This document shows positions 11,034 to 22,940 of a stretch of 64,000 nucleotides of DNA, piece by piece. The notes under the pieces were generated by a model. That model saw nothing but the letters and a program-made list of their open reading frames with translations. It was not told where the DNA came from and ran no database searches. Positions within the stretch are counted from its first letter, which is position 1. The number at the start of each line of letters is the position of its first letter. This DNA is from Arctopsyche grandis (Eukaryota > Arthropoda > Insecta > Trichoptera > Hydropsychidae), in NCBI RefSeq assembly GCF_051622035.1, contig NC_135359.1, forward strand, positions 22,478,001 to 22,542,000. The letters run 5' to 3'. Position numbers and translations under genes: made by a program.

Positions 11034-14000
11034 CCCAGCACATTGGACGTTGGGATTTTTGAAATTAAAAGCCTATAGAAATTTCCCAGTTATCATTTCA
11101 TATTAAACTGTGGCTTCCGATGATATCACCTAAAGGAAAAGGTTCAGAAAAATAACTAGTAGAGTTTGTGATATTTCATCCGCTAAAATTAGCGAAAAGA
11201 GCCTGAAAGAGAATTAAGTATTCTAGTCACCATTCAAATACTAAAGGGCTTAAAGTTCAACTGACCAAGTTTGAGACGTTGTTTTAATAGTTTTCAAATA
11301 CTTTGAGTATCTCAATCGGTCATTTTAATGGCGGCAAAACGATCAAACACTCAACAAGAGAGACATCACTGAAAGGAGACGTGACAACTGCTGGTCCTTT
11401 GGCACGGGCGACTTCCACAAAACGACCATCACTCAATATATATACATAGGTACATTGTACATACATGCATGTTATAATGTGTGCGCAACTTTTGTCCGGA
11501 CCGGTACTAACGAGCCCATATCTTTGTAGATTATCTCAATTGTTGTGTATTTCGGACATGGGACAATCGAATCGAAACGGGAAAAGCGCGCCCAAAACAC
11601 GAATCACTCCTCGTCCATTATTTGGCAACTGTGTCCTTTCAGATCCTTTTTGACTCCGCAAAGTCTTTGTCCGGCCAACGGAAACGGTCCGAATTATTTA
11701 TGGCGTTTGTGTGCGCATTAAATTTGTATTATTGATGAAACGTCTCAATATAGAACGCGTGTTTTCTTCATTGAAATGTGCGATGTGCGTACGTAATCGA
11801 TCAGATTTAACACGAATAACAATATTGCGACACAAATACATACATATTGTATATGTATGTATATCTAGGATTCATTTTTCTGAATAATTTCTTATCGGTA
11901 TGTGTACTATTCTTATTTCAGGCCATAAGAACAATAAATACACAATGCATTTCCAATTTGAAGAGGCATACTCTGCACTAATTCAAAACGATTTCGCTTT
12001 ATTGTACGTTTGTCGACGAAAAGAGCATTTGGTTTAATTGTTCGTTCGATATTATTGTTGTGTTTTCATTGTTGTTCCTTTTGAAAAGTGGACTACATAT
12101 ACGAAGTACGAACTGTCAAAAATTCAAGGAGCAATCTGCACATGCCATTTGTGTACAAAATTATAAACAATAAATAACGCTTACCTACATATGTATCCTG
12201 GCAACTTTGAGGCTATTTACTATAAGGTGGTTGGAAAATGATGCATTTAAACATTGTTGATATTAAATAAATTTAGATTGAAATAACTACAAACATATTA
12301 AAGAAAAATATATGCTTGTACAAAACAGGTGCAATTAAAATATTTTAAAAAAATCAAAGGGTCAAAAGCAAGAAATGAAAATGGATAATGTATTTAAATA
12401 GGTTCGGTTTCTTTATATCACAATATCACAAGAATTATTTAAAATATGTTTGATCATATTGTATAGGATGTTGTTGACAAGATTCGTTAAAAATTTTGAA
12501 AGGCTAGCAATGGAAAGCTAAGCGATTTTAATGTCATCCAGTATTTGGTATTGCCGTAAACAAATAAAGGCGCCTGAAGAGGGCTACAATGGCGCTTTCC
12601 TGAACGACAATTTTGAATAAAGGGAGTTCGTTAGGAGAACGCTTCGACACCTGCCCGCCAAATAACACAATTGCAGCCGCCCCCGTCAACACTGGAATTT
12701 TCCAACCAATTGAAATAACGCTCGTTGGTTTTATCGTATGTCCTTCATTCTGCTAATGATCAATCAGACCATGCCAGATGCCAGAGATATGTCTAATGAC
12801 ACGCTCATAAAAGACATTTCGAAAAAACGATAGCTACGTACTTTAAATTGTCTCATTGATATTCAAATATCAAAAATATATTACCAAAGATCTGTATGTA
12901 TTTATGTATATTACACAAAATCAAAATTTAAACGGGAGTGGAAAATAAATTGGAGGAATTGATGCAGGATTCAAACTCAAAACTGTATGCAAATTTAGCG
13001 CTGGTGAGATTCAGATTAGAAACCTGAAAAATAATTCGAAAGGGATGCGGAAAAGGAGCTTAAAGAAGGACAGGAAATCTTGAAAGAGAATCTGGATTAT
13101 CGATTAATGAAATATTTCACAAATAAATCGATATATGATATAAATAAATGGATATTAAATTTTTAAGGATCACACAAACTATTTTATTTTATAACTTCAC
13201 TCTTTGAATGTCGAAAATCAATGTACTGCTCATAAAATATGTACAATGTATATGTATATATCATGATTGGATATCAAGTTTCAATTACGCATTAAATTCG
13301 TTCGGATCAAATATTTACTGTCCCCGTGGAACCAATAATGTAAAAACACTCGTAAGCTACCCCCTTTCATGCCAAGTGAATATATGCATATAAAAATTCG
13401 ACACCGACAGAACATCATGACACTTTTCTACATACATACATCTAGATATGATATATTTTACCAAATAAATAATATTTTTCGGACGTGTTTATTTCGAAGA
13501 AATACGAATTATTATTTTCGTCTGTGCGAAAGAAAAATAGTTTGGCTATCAATAGAGATGACACACAACAATAATGATGTAGCTTTCATATTCAAAGGAC
13601 GTGTCCACAACATTTTTACGGTTTAAATATTATAAAATGTATCTCCACATTTACGATAATATATTTAAAATCATGAAAATTTACATTGGAATACGCATTG
13701 CTTTTGAATTTTAATAAACAATTGATATTATTTTTTATCATTGGATATGACATTCTGATGTTCCTCGAATATTTATTTCCATTGAAATAAAATTTATTAT
13801 ATTTGGGATATATTTTCTCGTGTCCGTCGTGCTGTATTATAGTGCTAGAGTAGATCAATCACAAGGAAAATATTTAACAGAAGTTGAGGCGATTGTAAAT
13901 GGCAATCAGCGTTCACATTCAAATCTCTGACAAAATATTAAATCGGAACGACCCAAACAAGATGGGTTGGTGGCACAACAATTGCCCCGTTTTCTGACAC

Positions 14001-14587
14001 TATTGTATCCAAAGAGCTGTCAAAAAGCGGACAACTCATCACCTGTATCCCTTTACCACTGGTAAAATCGGATTTCAATCGAAAGACTCCCCGTTGAGAA
14101 GATACCCATCTTTCGCACAAGAAATTAGCCCACGCTAAACTGGGAAAAAATAATCGATTACAGACTTGAATTGAACTTTGGAAATGTTCCTGTGAAATAA
14201 AATCGCACGTACATACATACCTATATATTCAATTGAGAATAATCCAGTAGATTATAAAAGTCACATTACAAAACATTATTCTGTTAGAGTTTTAAAGGAT
14301 TATCATAATATATATGTCTACCAATGTGTGTATGTGTATACAATATATACTACATACATATGTCACGATTTTATGCTAGTACCTACTGGTTATACCTACC
14401 TAATAAAGAAAATTCTATGAAAAGAAAGTAATCTCGAGAAGGTGTTCTCTATATATAATAAAATATAAACTTGTCTTGTCCTATCTTATCTGTCACAAAT
14501 CATAAAATGAGATATCTTTACGTATTCGGTGGTTCTTCTGATAGTGTCTTGACTGCAGACTAACACTTAATTAAGTTTATTAATTTG
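11034..14587. other. Non-coding stretch
   Basis: No gene recognised. A GC-richer patch occurs at 12,570-12,730. The short open frames (for example 11465-11653, 13369-13626) have no family resemblance. Confidence 0.45.
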
Positions 14588-15178
14588 TGTCGATGTTACA
14601 GTTGAAGTGTATCTTCCAATTCTAATATATTTTGATTAGTTGGTATATATTCCATCTAACCTGGTACCAAATACCGTTATAGTTGATGTGTATTTTCAGT
14701 TGTTATATATTTTGACCAGTTGGAATATATTCCGTCTAACCCACGCAAGTTGATTCATATGGTGAATTACATTCCAACTGGTCAAAATATATTACAACTG
14801 AAAATACAGTTCAACTATAAGTTGGTACCAGATAATATGGAGTGGTTAGGTTTTCGGGAAAACGTCACTCGACTAGTAAATTAAATTGTAAAGTCACATT
14901 TTTTCAAAAACACATTCTTACAGTTATCGTAATACGGTTATTTATTAGCTTTGTTCGTAATTTCCAGTAAAATTAACGCATTATTAACTTCTAAAGCAAC
15001 CGTATAAACATCAGAGCTGTCAAAACTCAACTGTTATATTACAACTGTCGCACATTGTTGAAAGTGTATTTGTAGAGAAACAATTTACTAGTTGAATTGT
15101 ATTCCAATATGAATGACCTAAAACGCCATTTGGAGTATATTACAACTGAAAATACACTTCGACTGTAATATCGACATT
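14588..15178. mobile_element. Nested foldback element, family FB-2, copy 1
   Basis: The outer ends tgtcgatgttacagttgaag (14588) and the complement-type cttcgactgtaatatcgaca (to about 15176) are inverted copies. Inside, 14637-14845 is itself a palindrome with repeated attacaactgaaaataca, ccagttggaatatattcc and ggtaccag words on both strands. A shorter relative lies at 58.79 kb. Confidence 0.65.
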
Positions 15179-16421
15179 CAATTCGTATGAAAAAATCAAT
15201 AATTTACATTGACAGTTCATCAACCACTTCCTATTCGTTCTTCCAAATTTGGCGTCAGCTCTGAAGTCTTTCGAGCAAATGTCTGATGAATTTCAAAATA
15301 AACCTAATCCATTGATGTGTTTGGTATCAAATCTTCGATAAGTTAACACTACATGATATTTACCTTTCAATTCTACAATAATTCTTCTACTTCAACACCC
15401 AAACTTATGAAAAAATAATCATTTGATAAGACTATTCGACAAATGGCGACTTTTTTTTTTGGTTGAGAGACGAGATATGACTTTTATTATAGATATATGC
15501 CCAGTGAACACGAATCTGGTAATAAAAAATGTTGATTGGGACGAGATTCGGAGATATATGTGTAAATCGCGCGATTTTTCTATATCTTGGTGTTGTTAGG
15601 TCGATGTCTCAAAATATGTCAATTTCCTGTTCAAAATGAATATTGGAATCTATTGTCGGGTATTTTATCTTCCATTTGTAGTACTATTCAGCTATCAAAT
15701 ATCTCTAAGTAGTCGTCCAGTTCAAATCAAAAGTCAAAAGTACGTATTTTCACTTGAGATTTTTTCCCACTGTTAATACTATTTTATATTGAGTTTTTTC
15801 TATTGAAACATGTTTATTGGGATAGTGTTCTGACCACACTATTTTTTGTTTTCGTTTAAAATTGTTAATTGGAAATGTGCTGAACTTTAAATTGGTAAAA
15901 TTGCGAGCAAAAAGCTCGTACTAGTATTTTCTCGTATTTACACGAATCTGAATTAAACTAATAGGAATAATATATTAAATTATCTTTATTTGAGAATGAA
16001 ATAAAATTCCACGTAGAAAAATCATATTTTGACTACTCTTGTGGATTAATAACAAAAATTCGCTTATTTTATCGAGGTAAGCCAGTTATCGATAGAATAG
16101 GCATAGATCTATAAGAAAAGTCATATCTCGTCTCTGAACCATTTTTCGTGTCGAACAGTGTAATTTAAGAAGCACCACCACATCACATATTATACCTACG
16201 TAGACAAAACATTTTAGCTTGCTTCTGAATTTGCGATAATGTCATAGATTGCGTTCGCATATTTGTGTTCAGATGCACGTACACAGTCTGTTGCAATACT
16301 GCGGCGTGTATTATGTGAGTATTATTATTATACGATAGGTGCACAATGTCAATGATGTATGTAGCAAGATGTATGTGCTTTGGTGTGTTTTGTGTTGATG
16401 TTTTTTGTATGCTCAAGCAGA
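15179..16421. other. Non-coding stretch
   Basis: Nothing recognised beyond short AT-rich words. It ends in the pyrimidine-rich text before the candidate exon at 16422. Confidence 0.4.
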
Positions 16422-16609
16422 GGTGAGCGCCCCAGCGCCGCGGCTTCGGCGCCTTCAAAGCCGCCAACAACAAATGAAGTCATTTATCTGAAACCATTGG
16501 CCGCTGTTAGTGACACGTCTCATTCGCCACGCAGATTTATAGAAAACCATACCTGCCAGCGACCAGGGACTCTCAACTATCGATGTTCGGAGCCATGGGT
16601 GCACCCAGG
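16422..16609 (+). CDS. Candidate internal exon of an unidentified gene
   Basis: A 188-bp stretch preceded by a plausible acceptor (ttttttgtatgctcaagcag) and followed by a plausible donor (cacccag then gtaaaa). It is open in one frame and richer in G and C than its surroundings. The frame reads Ala/Pro/Ser-rich text, then NEVIYLKPLAAVSD, HSPRRFIENHTCQR and LNYRCSEPWVHPG. I do not recognise the protein. No partner exon was found nearby, so it would belong to a gene with large introns extending out of the window. It could also be a chance open frame in a conserved non-coding element. Confidence 0.3.
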
Positions 16610-16979
16610 TAAAAAAAACCTTTGAAGAGAAAGATTTTTTGATATCATAATATCAAACCTCAAAAGAAATTGGTACTCTATTCAAACTTCAAATGAGATA
16701 TAAAACAGACACTTACGCGGTACATATGTACTGTAACGTTCCAGGAAAATATTTATTTAATTTTTATTTACTACTTGGTTAACCAACCAAGTTTCTTTAT
16801 TATTATTAAAATGTTACATTTATCTTATATTATAGATATATTCGAAAAACGATAGATTATGGAACGATGACTTTTATAATAGGAGACACGTAGAACTATT
16901 TCACTATAACTTTAACTTTCGTTCACTTTATTCTGCTGCTTTGCTGACCGTTATTTGCGGACGCGTTCTCGGAGTCTTT

Positions 16980-17104
16980 ATGATGACGACTGTCACTCTC
17001 AGAGTCGATGATGATGACTGTCACTCTCGGAGTCGATGATGATGACTGTCACTCTCGGAGTCGATGATGATGACTGTCATTCTCGGAGTCGATGATGATG
17101 ACTG
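16980..17104. repeat. 28-bp tandem array
   Basis: Four to five copies of a 28-bp unit, gatgatgatgactgtcactc plus tcggagtc. Successive units start at 17007, 17035, 17063 and 17091, with a partial unit upstream. Near-identical copies imply recent expansion. No spacers, so not CRISPR-like. Confidence 0.9.
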
Positions 17105-17344
17105 ACTAATGCGATCGAATGGCGATCTATATAAATGATTTGTTATCTTATGGGCTGGGCACATTCCTGTGTTATCTGAATATCCTATTACAGGAATTTT
17201 TATAGTTTTGTTATTCACGTATATGAGCGTGTGAAAAGTACATTTGATATTGTGGGAACTAGAGTGATAAGCGGGGTACATAACAGTACATATACACAAA
17301 TATAAAGCCTTCTTAATTAAATTTAATTTTTACGTACATATATA

Positions 17345-17492
17345 TTGGTAAACTCTGATAAGAAACGATCGACCTGGATATTCGATCGATATTCAAGGTC
17401 TGGCCAGTAGCATCGAACAGGGATTGAACCTGTGACTGCTTGGTTTGAAAGCATTACATGCTAACCACTGATGTATGCTGCTGGTTTATAGT
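17345..17492 (-). mobile_element. SINE, head and body
   Basis: Minus strand. The head runs from about 17492 (ccagcagcatacatcagtgg) with A-box-like text TCAGTGGTTAGCATG and B box GGTTCAATCCC. It is followed by the common body (ggtcgatcgtttcttatcag, agtttaccaat). The 3' part is missing. Confidence 0.75.
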
Positions 17493-18122
17493 TATATGAA
17501 TATGCTCTTATTTAGTTAGAATGCATGGAACAAACATGCGATATATGTATGTACAATTAACTCCTCTATAGCGTGCTGGATCGGTTCAACAAAAAGGCGT
17601 AAGAAAATTAAAAAAAAAGTGAAAGCGTTATATCTGGCATGATTTTTTCTCCCAATTGCCATCATTTTCTTATTTCTTCTTACTTTTTTCCGTGTCTTAT
17701 GAAATAGATGTAGCGCGTTATAAAAGGATAGACTGTACTATGCTCTACTAATTCAAAAATACACTTGTATTCTTTGACCTAACTACATATAATCTCTTAA
17801 AATAGTCGACAGTCAAAGTTTAAAAGGTTTACAAAGTACAAGATAGATTCACTTTGTGAAATCCCAATCCTAGACAATCAATATTGAATGAATGGAAAGA
17901 AAAAAATTAAGTTCAATTATTATTGTTTAGGTGATCTTTGGCTTAAGATTTTAAGCAATACGTATTGGATGTGGTTTATATGAAAAAATAATAGTTAGAA
18001 AAGTAAATAAATCGAAGAACAATGTGAGTTTTAATAACTGAGAGAGTGTATGTACATATCTATGTATATGTACATATATGAACATGAATTTCGTTGTAAA
18101 TTTAGTAGGTGAAGTAGAGGTA
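17493..18122. other. Non-coding stretch
   Basis: Nothing recognised. Confidence 0.4.
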
Positions 18123-18215
18123 GGACCGGAAGCGTGCCGTTTATTGTTCAATCGTTGTAAATGATTTGTAAAAAAGGTTCGGCAAACACGGCCCCCTCAG
18201 GGTCCGGTGACTAGT
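18123..18215. mobile_element. Foldback MITE FB-1, copy 2, internally deleted
   Basis: The left arm (ggaccggaagcgtgccgttt, attgttcaa) and loop word ggttcggcaaac match copy 1. The right arm is truncated to acggccccctcagggtccgg followed by tgactagt. Confidence 0.75.
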
Positions 18216-19817
18216 AATAATTAATTTGGATTTTTTGAGAGAGATGTTTTAAATTATTTATGCCAAAATAACTCAATTACTTTCTATCCGAATACTGTTG
18301 CAGTTCTGAAAATTTTATTAACACTCCCTGTCTCTAAAGCTAGTGGGGAAAGAAGTTTTTTAAAATAAAAATTAATATAACACTACATAATTAAGAATTT
18401 CAATAAGCCAAACAAAACTAAAAAATCTGTCAATAATTTATATTGAATCTATGTACAATAGCTGCCACTTTAGACTACACACTCCTAATCAACGAATTTG
18501 CTAAAGTTAAAGTTAGAAGGATACAGGATACTGTAGTAGATTGTTGTAGTTGATATCATTATTTTATAGTAGCTTATACACATTTTCAAAATAAAAATAG
18601 TATTCGTACATTTATGAGCGGTTTTTTTTAAATCACAATCGAATGTTAGAAAATACATTTTGGGGGGGCGGTATTTCGATGACTTGCACCATACTGAGAA
18701 AACCTACCACACGGACCTGTATGGAGCTGAGAATTTCTTCCAAATTTCCATACGAAAGTTCGAATTCGGGGTTACGAGCTCGTTAAATTATTTTGTGGTG
18801 GGTGTTAAAATTGAAGTGTAAAAGCGCGCCAACAAAAGTCGATTTTGAGTCATTGTGTGCCCGTGTTGCCGGCTCGAATAAATGTATGTATCTATACCGT
18901 TTGTGTCGGATGAAAGGTTCCATTTTCCACGGTGTGGTGTGATCATCGCGCGGTCCATTCAATCCGGGAGAGTGCTCGCTCGGTTACAAATGTGCCGCCT
19001 TTGTGCGGGGGCTCCGACACAATGGGGCCCTGGACGCGACACTGGGGCCACGGGGCCACAATGAGGCCGCAGACCGACATCTTCATTCCAACTGGATAGT
19101 TTCATCTCCATTTATACGATCTGCAACTATCTATATGTACATCCTGTGTATCTAAATCAAGCTGAACGTGTCAATATTTTAAAGTTCTTCCATTTGAGAT
19201 GTGCAAAAAATCGATTGATTGAAATGGCTTGGTACCCAAATTGAATTCGTGATCCATGGCAATTATATAAATGTGAATATGTATTGAGGAAAGGTGCTGA
19301 AAGTAAAATATAGATGAAATTTAATGCATTTCACTGTGGTTATGAATAATGCAATATTAATAGTTTATTCTTACTGCAACCCCATCCTTGGTCGCCGTTG
19401 AAAGTAAGATGTCATATAATTTCTTAGAAAAGTTCATAAAAAAATCAAATCATTGTTTAACCTATTAGTGAAGTAAAAATATATATGAGACCCTATAATG
19501 CAAATTTTATAAGATATAGTGTGAAAAAGATAAAGTTATAGGCGTTTAAACTCTGATAAATAAAATCTGATAAAACGAGAGGGTGGCGGAACGTCAAACG
19601 TATAAGGCTACTTACTGACCACTAAGCGTCAAGATGGCCAAAATATTTGCATTTTTAAACGTGTCTATTACGATTACTTTTCACTATCGTACTGGCGGAA
19701 TTGATTTAAATATCTATCGTTGACCAAACCACGCAAATTGGCAAAGTTTCAAAACGATCAGAAGAATGTAGGAATTTAACCTGAATCGTTAGCGAAGTAA
19801 GGTTTTCTTTTTCTTTA
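18216..19817. other. Non-coding; GC-rich patch at 18,900-19,085
   Basis: No gene recognised. At 18,900-19,085 the sequence turns GC-rich, with a degenerate repeat of acaatggggcc/cactggggcc/acggggcc/acaatgaggcc (19,018-19,066). Possible regulatory element. Confidence 0.35.
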
Positions 19818-20033
19818 ATTTGAATTTGATTTTTAAATGCTTTTTATTATTACGAAATTATGTTCACAATACATCTTATATCTATTTTAATAGCTACTTA
19901 TCTACTGATCATTTTCTATTTTACAATTTAATTTAATTTGGTTAGTAATCATAGTATTATATTATTCTAATGTTAATCTACAGCATAATAGGAAAAAGAG
20001 CTCAAAACCCTATTTACAATTCTTAATTTGAAT
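19818..20033 (-). repeat. Interspersed repeat, inverted partner of 39.22-39.42 kb
   Basis: About 215 bp that reads as the reverse complement of 39217-39424. Shared words include aaatgctttttattatta, atgttcacaatacatcttat, ctactgatcattttctattt, aatattataa-type text, gcataataggaaaaagagct and tttacaattctta. No coding content. Probably the 3' end of a retroposon. Confidence 0.8.
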
Positions 20034-20499
20034 GAAACTTAATATGTGTATGTAGAATGTACATATGAATGTATGTATTATACATTTCATTGAAGATTAA
20101 TTAAACAACCACAAATTTTCCTTATTGTTTTTATAAATATATTTTTAGTAATTAAATAAAATTATTTATCTACTTCCAAAAAAGTTGAGGCATTATTATT
20201 AAAAAATAAATATTTTATTAGGTTCAAAATTTTTGAATAAATAAAATGAGACATCTTTTGAAAATATGTAAAATCTTTTGTAATTTTTAAATTACAAAAG
20301 AACATTTCGTCATTTTTTTCACAAGCCTATTTATTTTGTTTCATTATAAAGATGCTGTCTTTGCACACTAGAGTAGAACGTGACGATATGAATTGTATCA
20401 AATTCTCCCATACGCAAGTTGCACTGTTCTACAAATCTACAGTTTTCAGTTTAGGGTAGCAATTTGAACATTAAAATGATCAGAGATCTGAGCAACCAC

Positions 20500-21210
20500 T
20501 TTTTTGAGTTGCTCCGACACCCGAGTACTTGCTCCAACTCTCCTCCGTGCTCCGAATAGTTTTAAAGAGACATCAGGAGAATTTTCCAATTTAATTTGTA
20601 TCTCAGATAGCGATTTTGAATATCTTTTACAAATGATCCCTCCCATTATTGCAAAACAAGATACTGACTGGAGGAAATCTATATTCAGCAAAAACTCGGC
20701 TTGCAGTAACTTTAAGATTTTTAGCAACTGGGGGCAGTTATAGAAGCCTCCATTTAATATTTGAAATTTCAAATCAAGTAATTTCAAGATTTATTCCTGA
20801 AGTATTTTTATTCAGCACTCAACAAAGTTTTGGACGACATGATTAAGGCAAAGAAAACACTTATTATTATGCAAACATTTTCTTATTTTCAACCAACGAC
20901 TTGCCTGTTCTCATGTAGCGGTTGAAAATACTTTTAGTATAATATAATGAAAAACCTATAGCTCTAAATGTAGAAAAAGCGTCCACTATAACAATGACGT
21001 GAGTCTTCTGACATTACTTTTTGAGAAAAAGTAAAACATCTAGAAACATTTATACACCTGTGTGTACTATTGATAGGATAGAAAATGCTGTCAGCTTTTT
21101 TCCATTGCAATCTGTGCCTTGCACATCTACAAATAATATACAAACCAGGTTGGAATATGCCAATTATTTGCTAAGCCAGTCATCCTGTGAACTTCACCCA
21201 CTCTAGATGT
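20500..21210 (+). pseudogene. PIF/Harbinger (HARBI1-like) transposase remnant
   Basis: Broken pieces of a Harbinger-type transposase in the correct order. 20504-20690 reads SDFEYLLQMIPPIIAKQDT and WRKSI. 20690-20805, in another frame, reads KTRLAVTLRFLATGGSYRSL, then IFEISNQVISRFIPEV. These are the N-terminal recognition-region words of the family. The catalytic core is deleted. From 20888 the C-terminal words return in frame: FNQRLACSHVAVENTF, then EKASTITMT and LRKSKTSRNIYTP, with stops replacing expected residues. 21021-21206 is the remaining open tail. Frameshifts, stops and the core deletion make it dead. I could not fix its terminal repeats. Confidence 0.8.
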
Positions 21211-21763
21211 GTTTACAAGAATTTTTAAACTTTATTTTCAAAGTATACTCAATTTAGTTTTAAAAATTTAAATATAATTTTGTTATTTGTGAGTTATGTC
21301 TTGTTTATGTAGCTTATACTATTGATAGGAAAGTTTTTAAAAAAAATTATCTGTTTCTATTATAGATTTAGCCTCATCTATCAACTTCTTGTGATATTAT
21401 AATAATGTGATTATCGTGCATATAAAGTGAATAAAATAAATGTGTTTTAAATTTACTTACATCATGTTTATTTATTTATTTAATTATTTTATTAAATTAA
21501 TTAATTATTTTATTATTAATTATTTTATTTTATTAAATATTTAAGTTTATTTATCAAAAATCAGGCAACAGATGTAGAAATGCATAAAAATAAGGAATAA
21601 ATGAAACAAAATAGCATCCGAGCCCAATTATAGATTTTTACAATAATTGCTGAAAAACCACAGTGACATTTATGGATACATTTTTGCAGAATTTTATTAT
21701 AGAAATTTATGAACATCAAGACGCTGAATAACTTTTGAGATTTTGCAAAAGATATTGGAAAGG
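21211..21763. other. AT-rich non-coding stretch
   Basis: A run of tttatttatttaattatttt-type text at 21466-21545. Nothing else recognised. Confidence 0.4.
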
Positions 21764-21872
21764 AGATGCCAATTTACAGGAACCGTTACAATGAAAAACA
21801 GAAAAATTGGCAAACTCTGATAGGAAACGATTGAACTGGAGACACAAACCAAGGTATGGCCAATACATGTGT
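21764..21872 (-). mobile_element. SINE body fragment
   Basis: Minus-strand copy of the common SINE body (cgtttcctatcagagtttgc, caattttt, aacggttcctgtaaattggc). The head has been lost. Confidence 0.65.
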
Positions 21873-22730
21873 GAAAAGTATACAAAGATAGTTGATAGTG
21901 GAGATAGTGAAGATATTGCAATGATAAATGGCATCATCTTCTTTATTCGATATGCTTGAACATTCATAAATATTTCGGAGAAATCACTCCATGATATCCT
22001 AAAAAAACCCATTTGGGCTAGCTTTTTTAGCAGATCATGAAGCTATCGACTATTATTTCTAAATAGTTGACTAAAGGAAGCCATAAAATATTATTTTATT
22101 CAAAATTGGACTTCCCTTTAGGACTATGTCAATTGATTTATTTTATTATAGATTTATCGTAAAATTTCTATAATGCATCATATGTATGTTGATTTAAAAT
22201 TTATATTATGTTTTTATGTAATATCCGGCGAGTGTCATATTGGAGTAACCTGTGAAGACACTGTGGTATATGTTTATTATAATACAATTAAAATAAAATA
22301 ACTGTGAATGCGTATATGTATAACAAACTATAGCCACAACCAAAATGACACTCTGAATAGGGAAGAAATGTAAGTCAAACTACAAATCAATACCGAATAC
22401 CGGCAGTGAAATCCAACAAACTGTCTACATTTTTATATTGCCGATTGTTTTCCGCTACTCAGTCAACATATAGAAGCAACATTATAAGTAATGAACATAT
22501 AAATAATCCACCAAAGTATCTGGAAAAGCTGAAAATAAATACTTCCCTTGCTCGGTCGAAATTGTAGACTTACAATATGTCAACATTAACTTCATCGATT
22601 ATCAATATTTAAGACTAGATTTATAATTAAAAATGCAACATGCATATTGCACACAATTCTTTAACTAAATAATTAAATTAACGAATCAATAATAATTTAA
22701 ATAATAAAAGACATGACAAATAATTCGTTA
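21873..22730. other. Non-coding stretch downstream of the 22.9-kb gene
   Basis: No gene recognised. Confidence 0.4.
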
Positions 22731-22769
22731 TATTTATTTTTAGAATACGTACATATAAAACAAGACATG

Positions 22770-22775
22770 TTTATT
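22770..22775 (-). terminator. Candidate polyadenylation signal of the 22.9-kb gene
   Basis: AATAAA on the minus strand, about 165 bp beyond the stop codon. A second AATAAA lies at 22733-22738. Confidence 0.45.
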
Positions 22776-22940
22776 ATTAGATACAAAAATAATTCTCTAC
22801 ATACATATTTTATATTTTAATAAATTGCATAAAATTCTACTAATAATAAATAAAATTTAAATATAATTCTTGTGGTCCGTGCAATGTGTCCATGAATTTT
22901 TAATAAGATCTCGCATACAAATACTCATGAGGGGTAGCTA

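Noticed and set aside
16980..17104. CRISPR-like 28-bp repeats
   Set aside because: The copies abut directly with no spacers.
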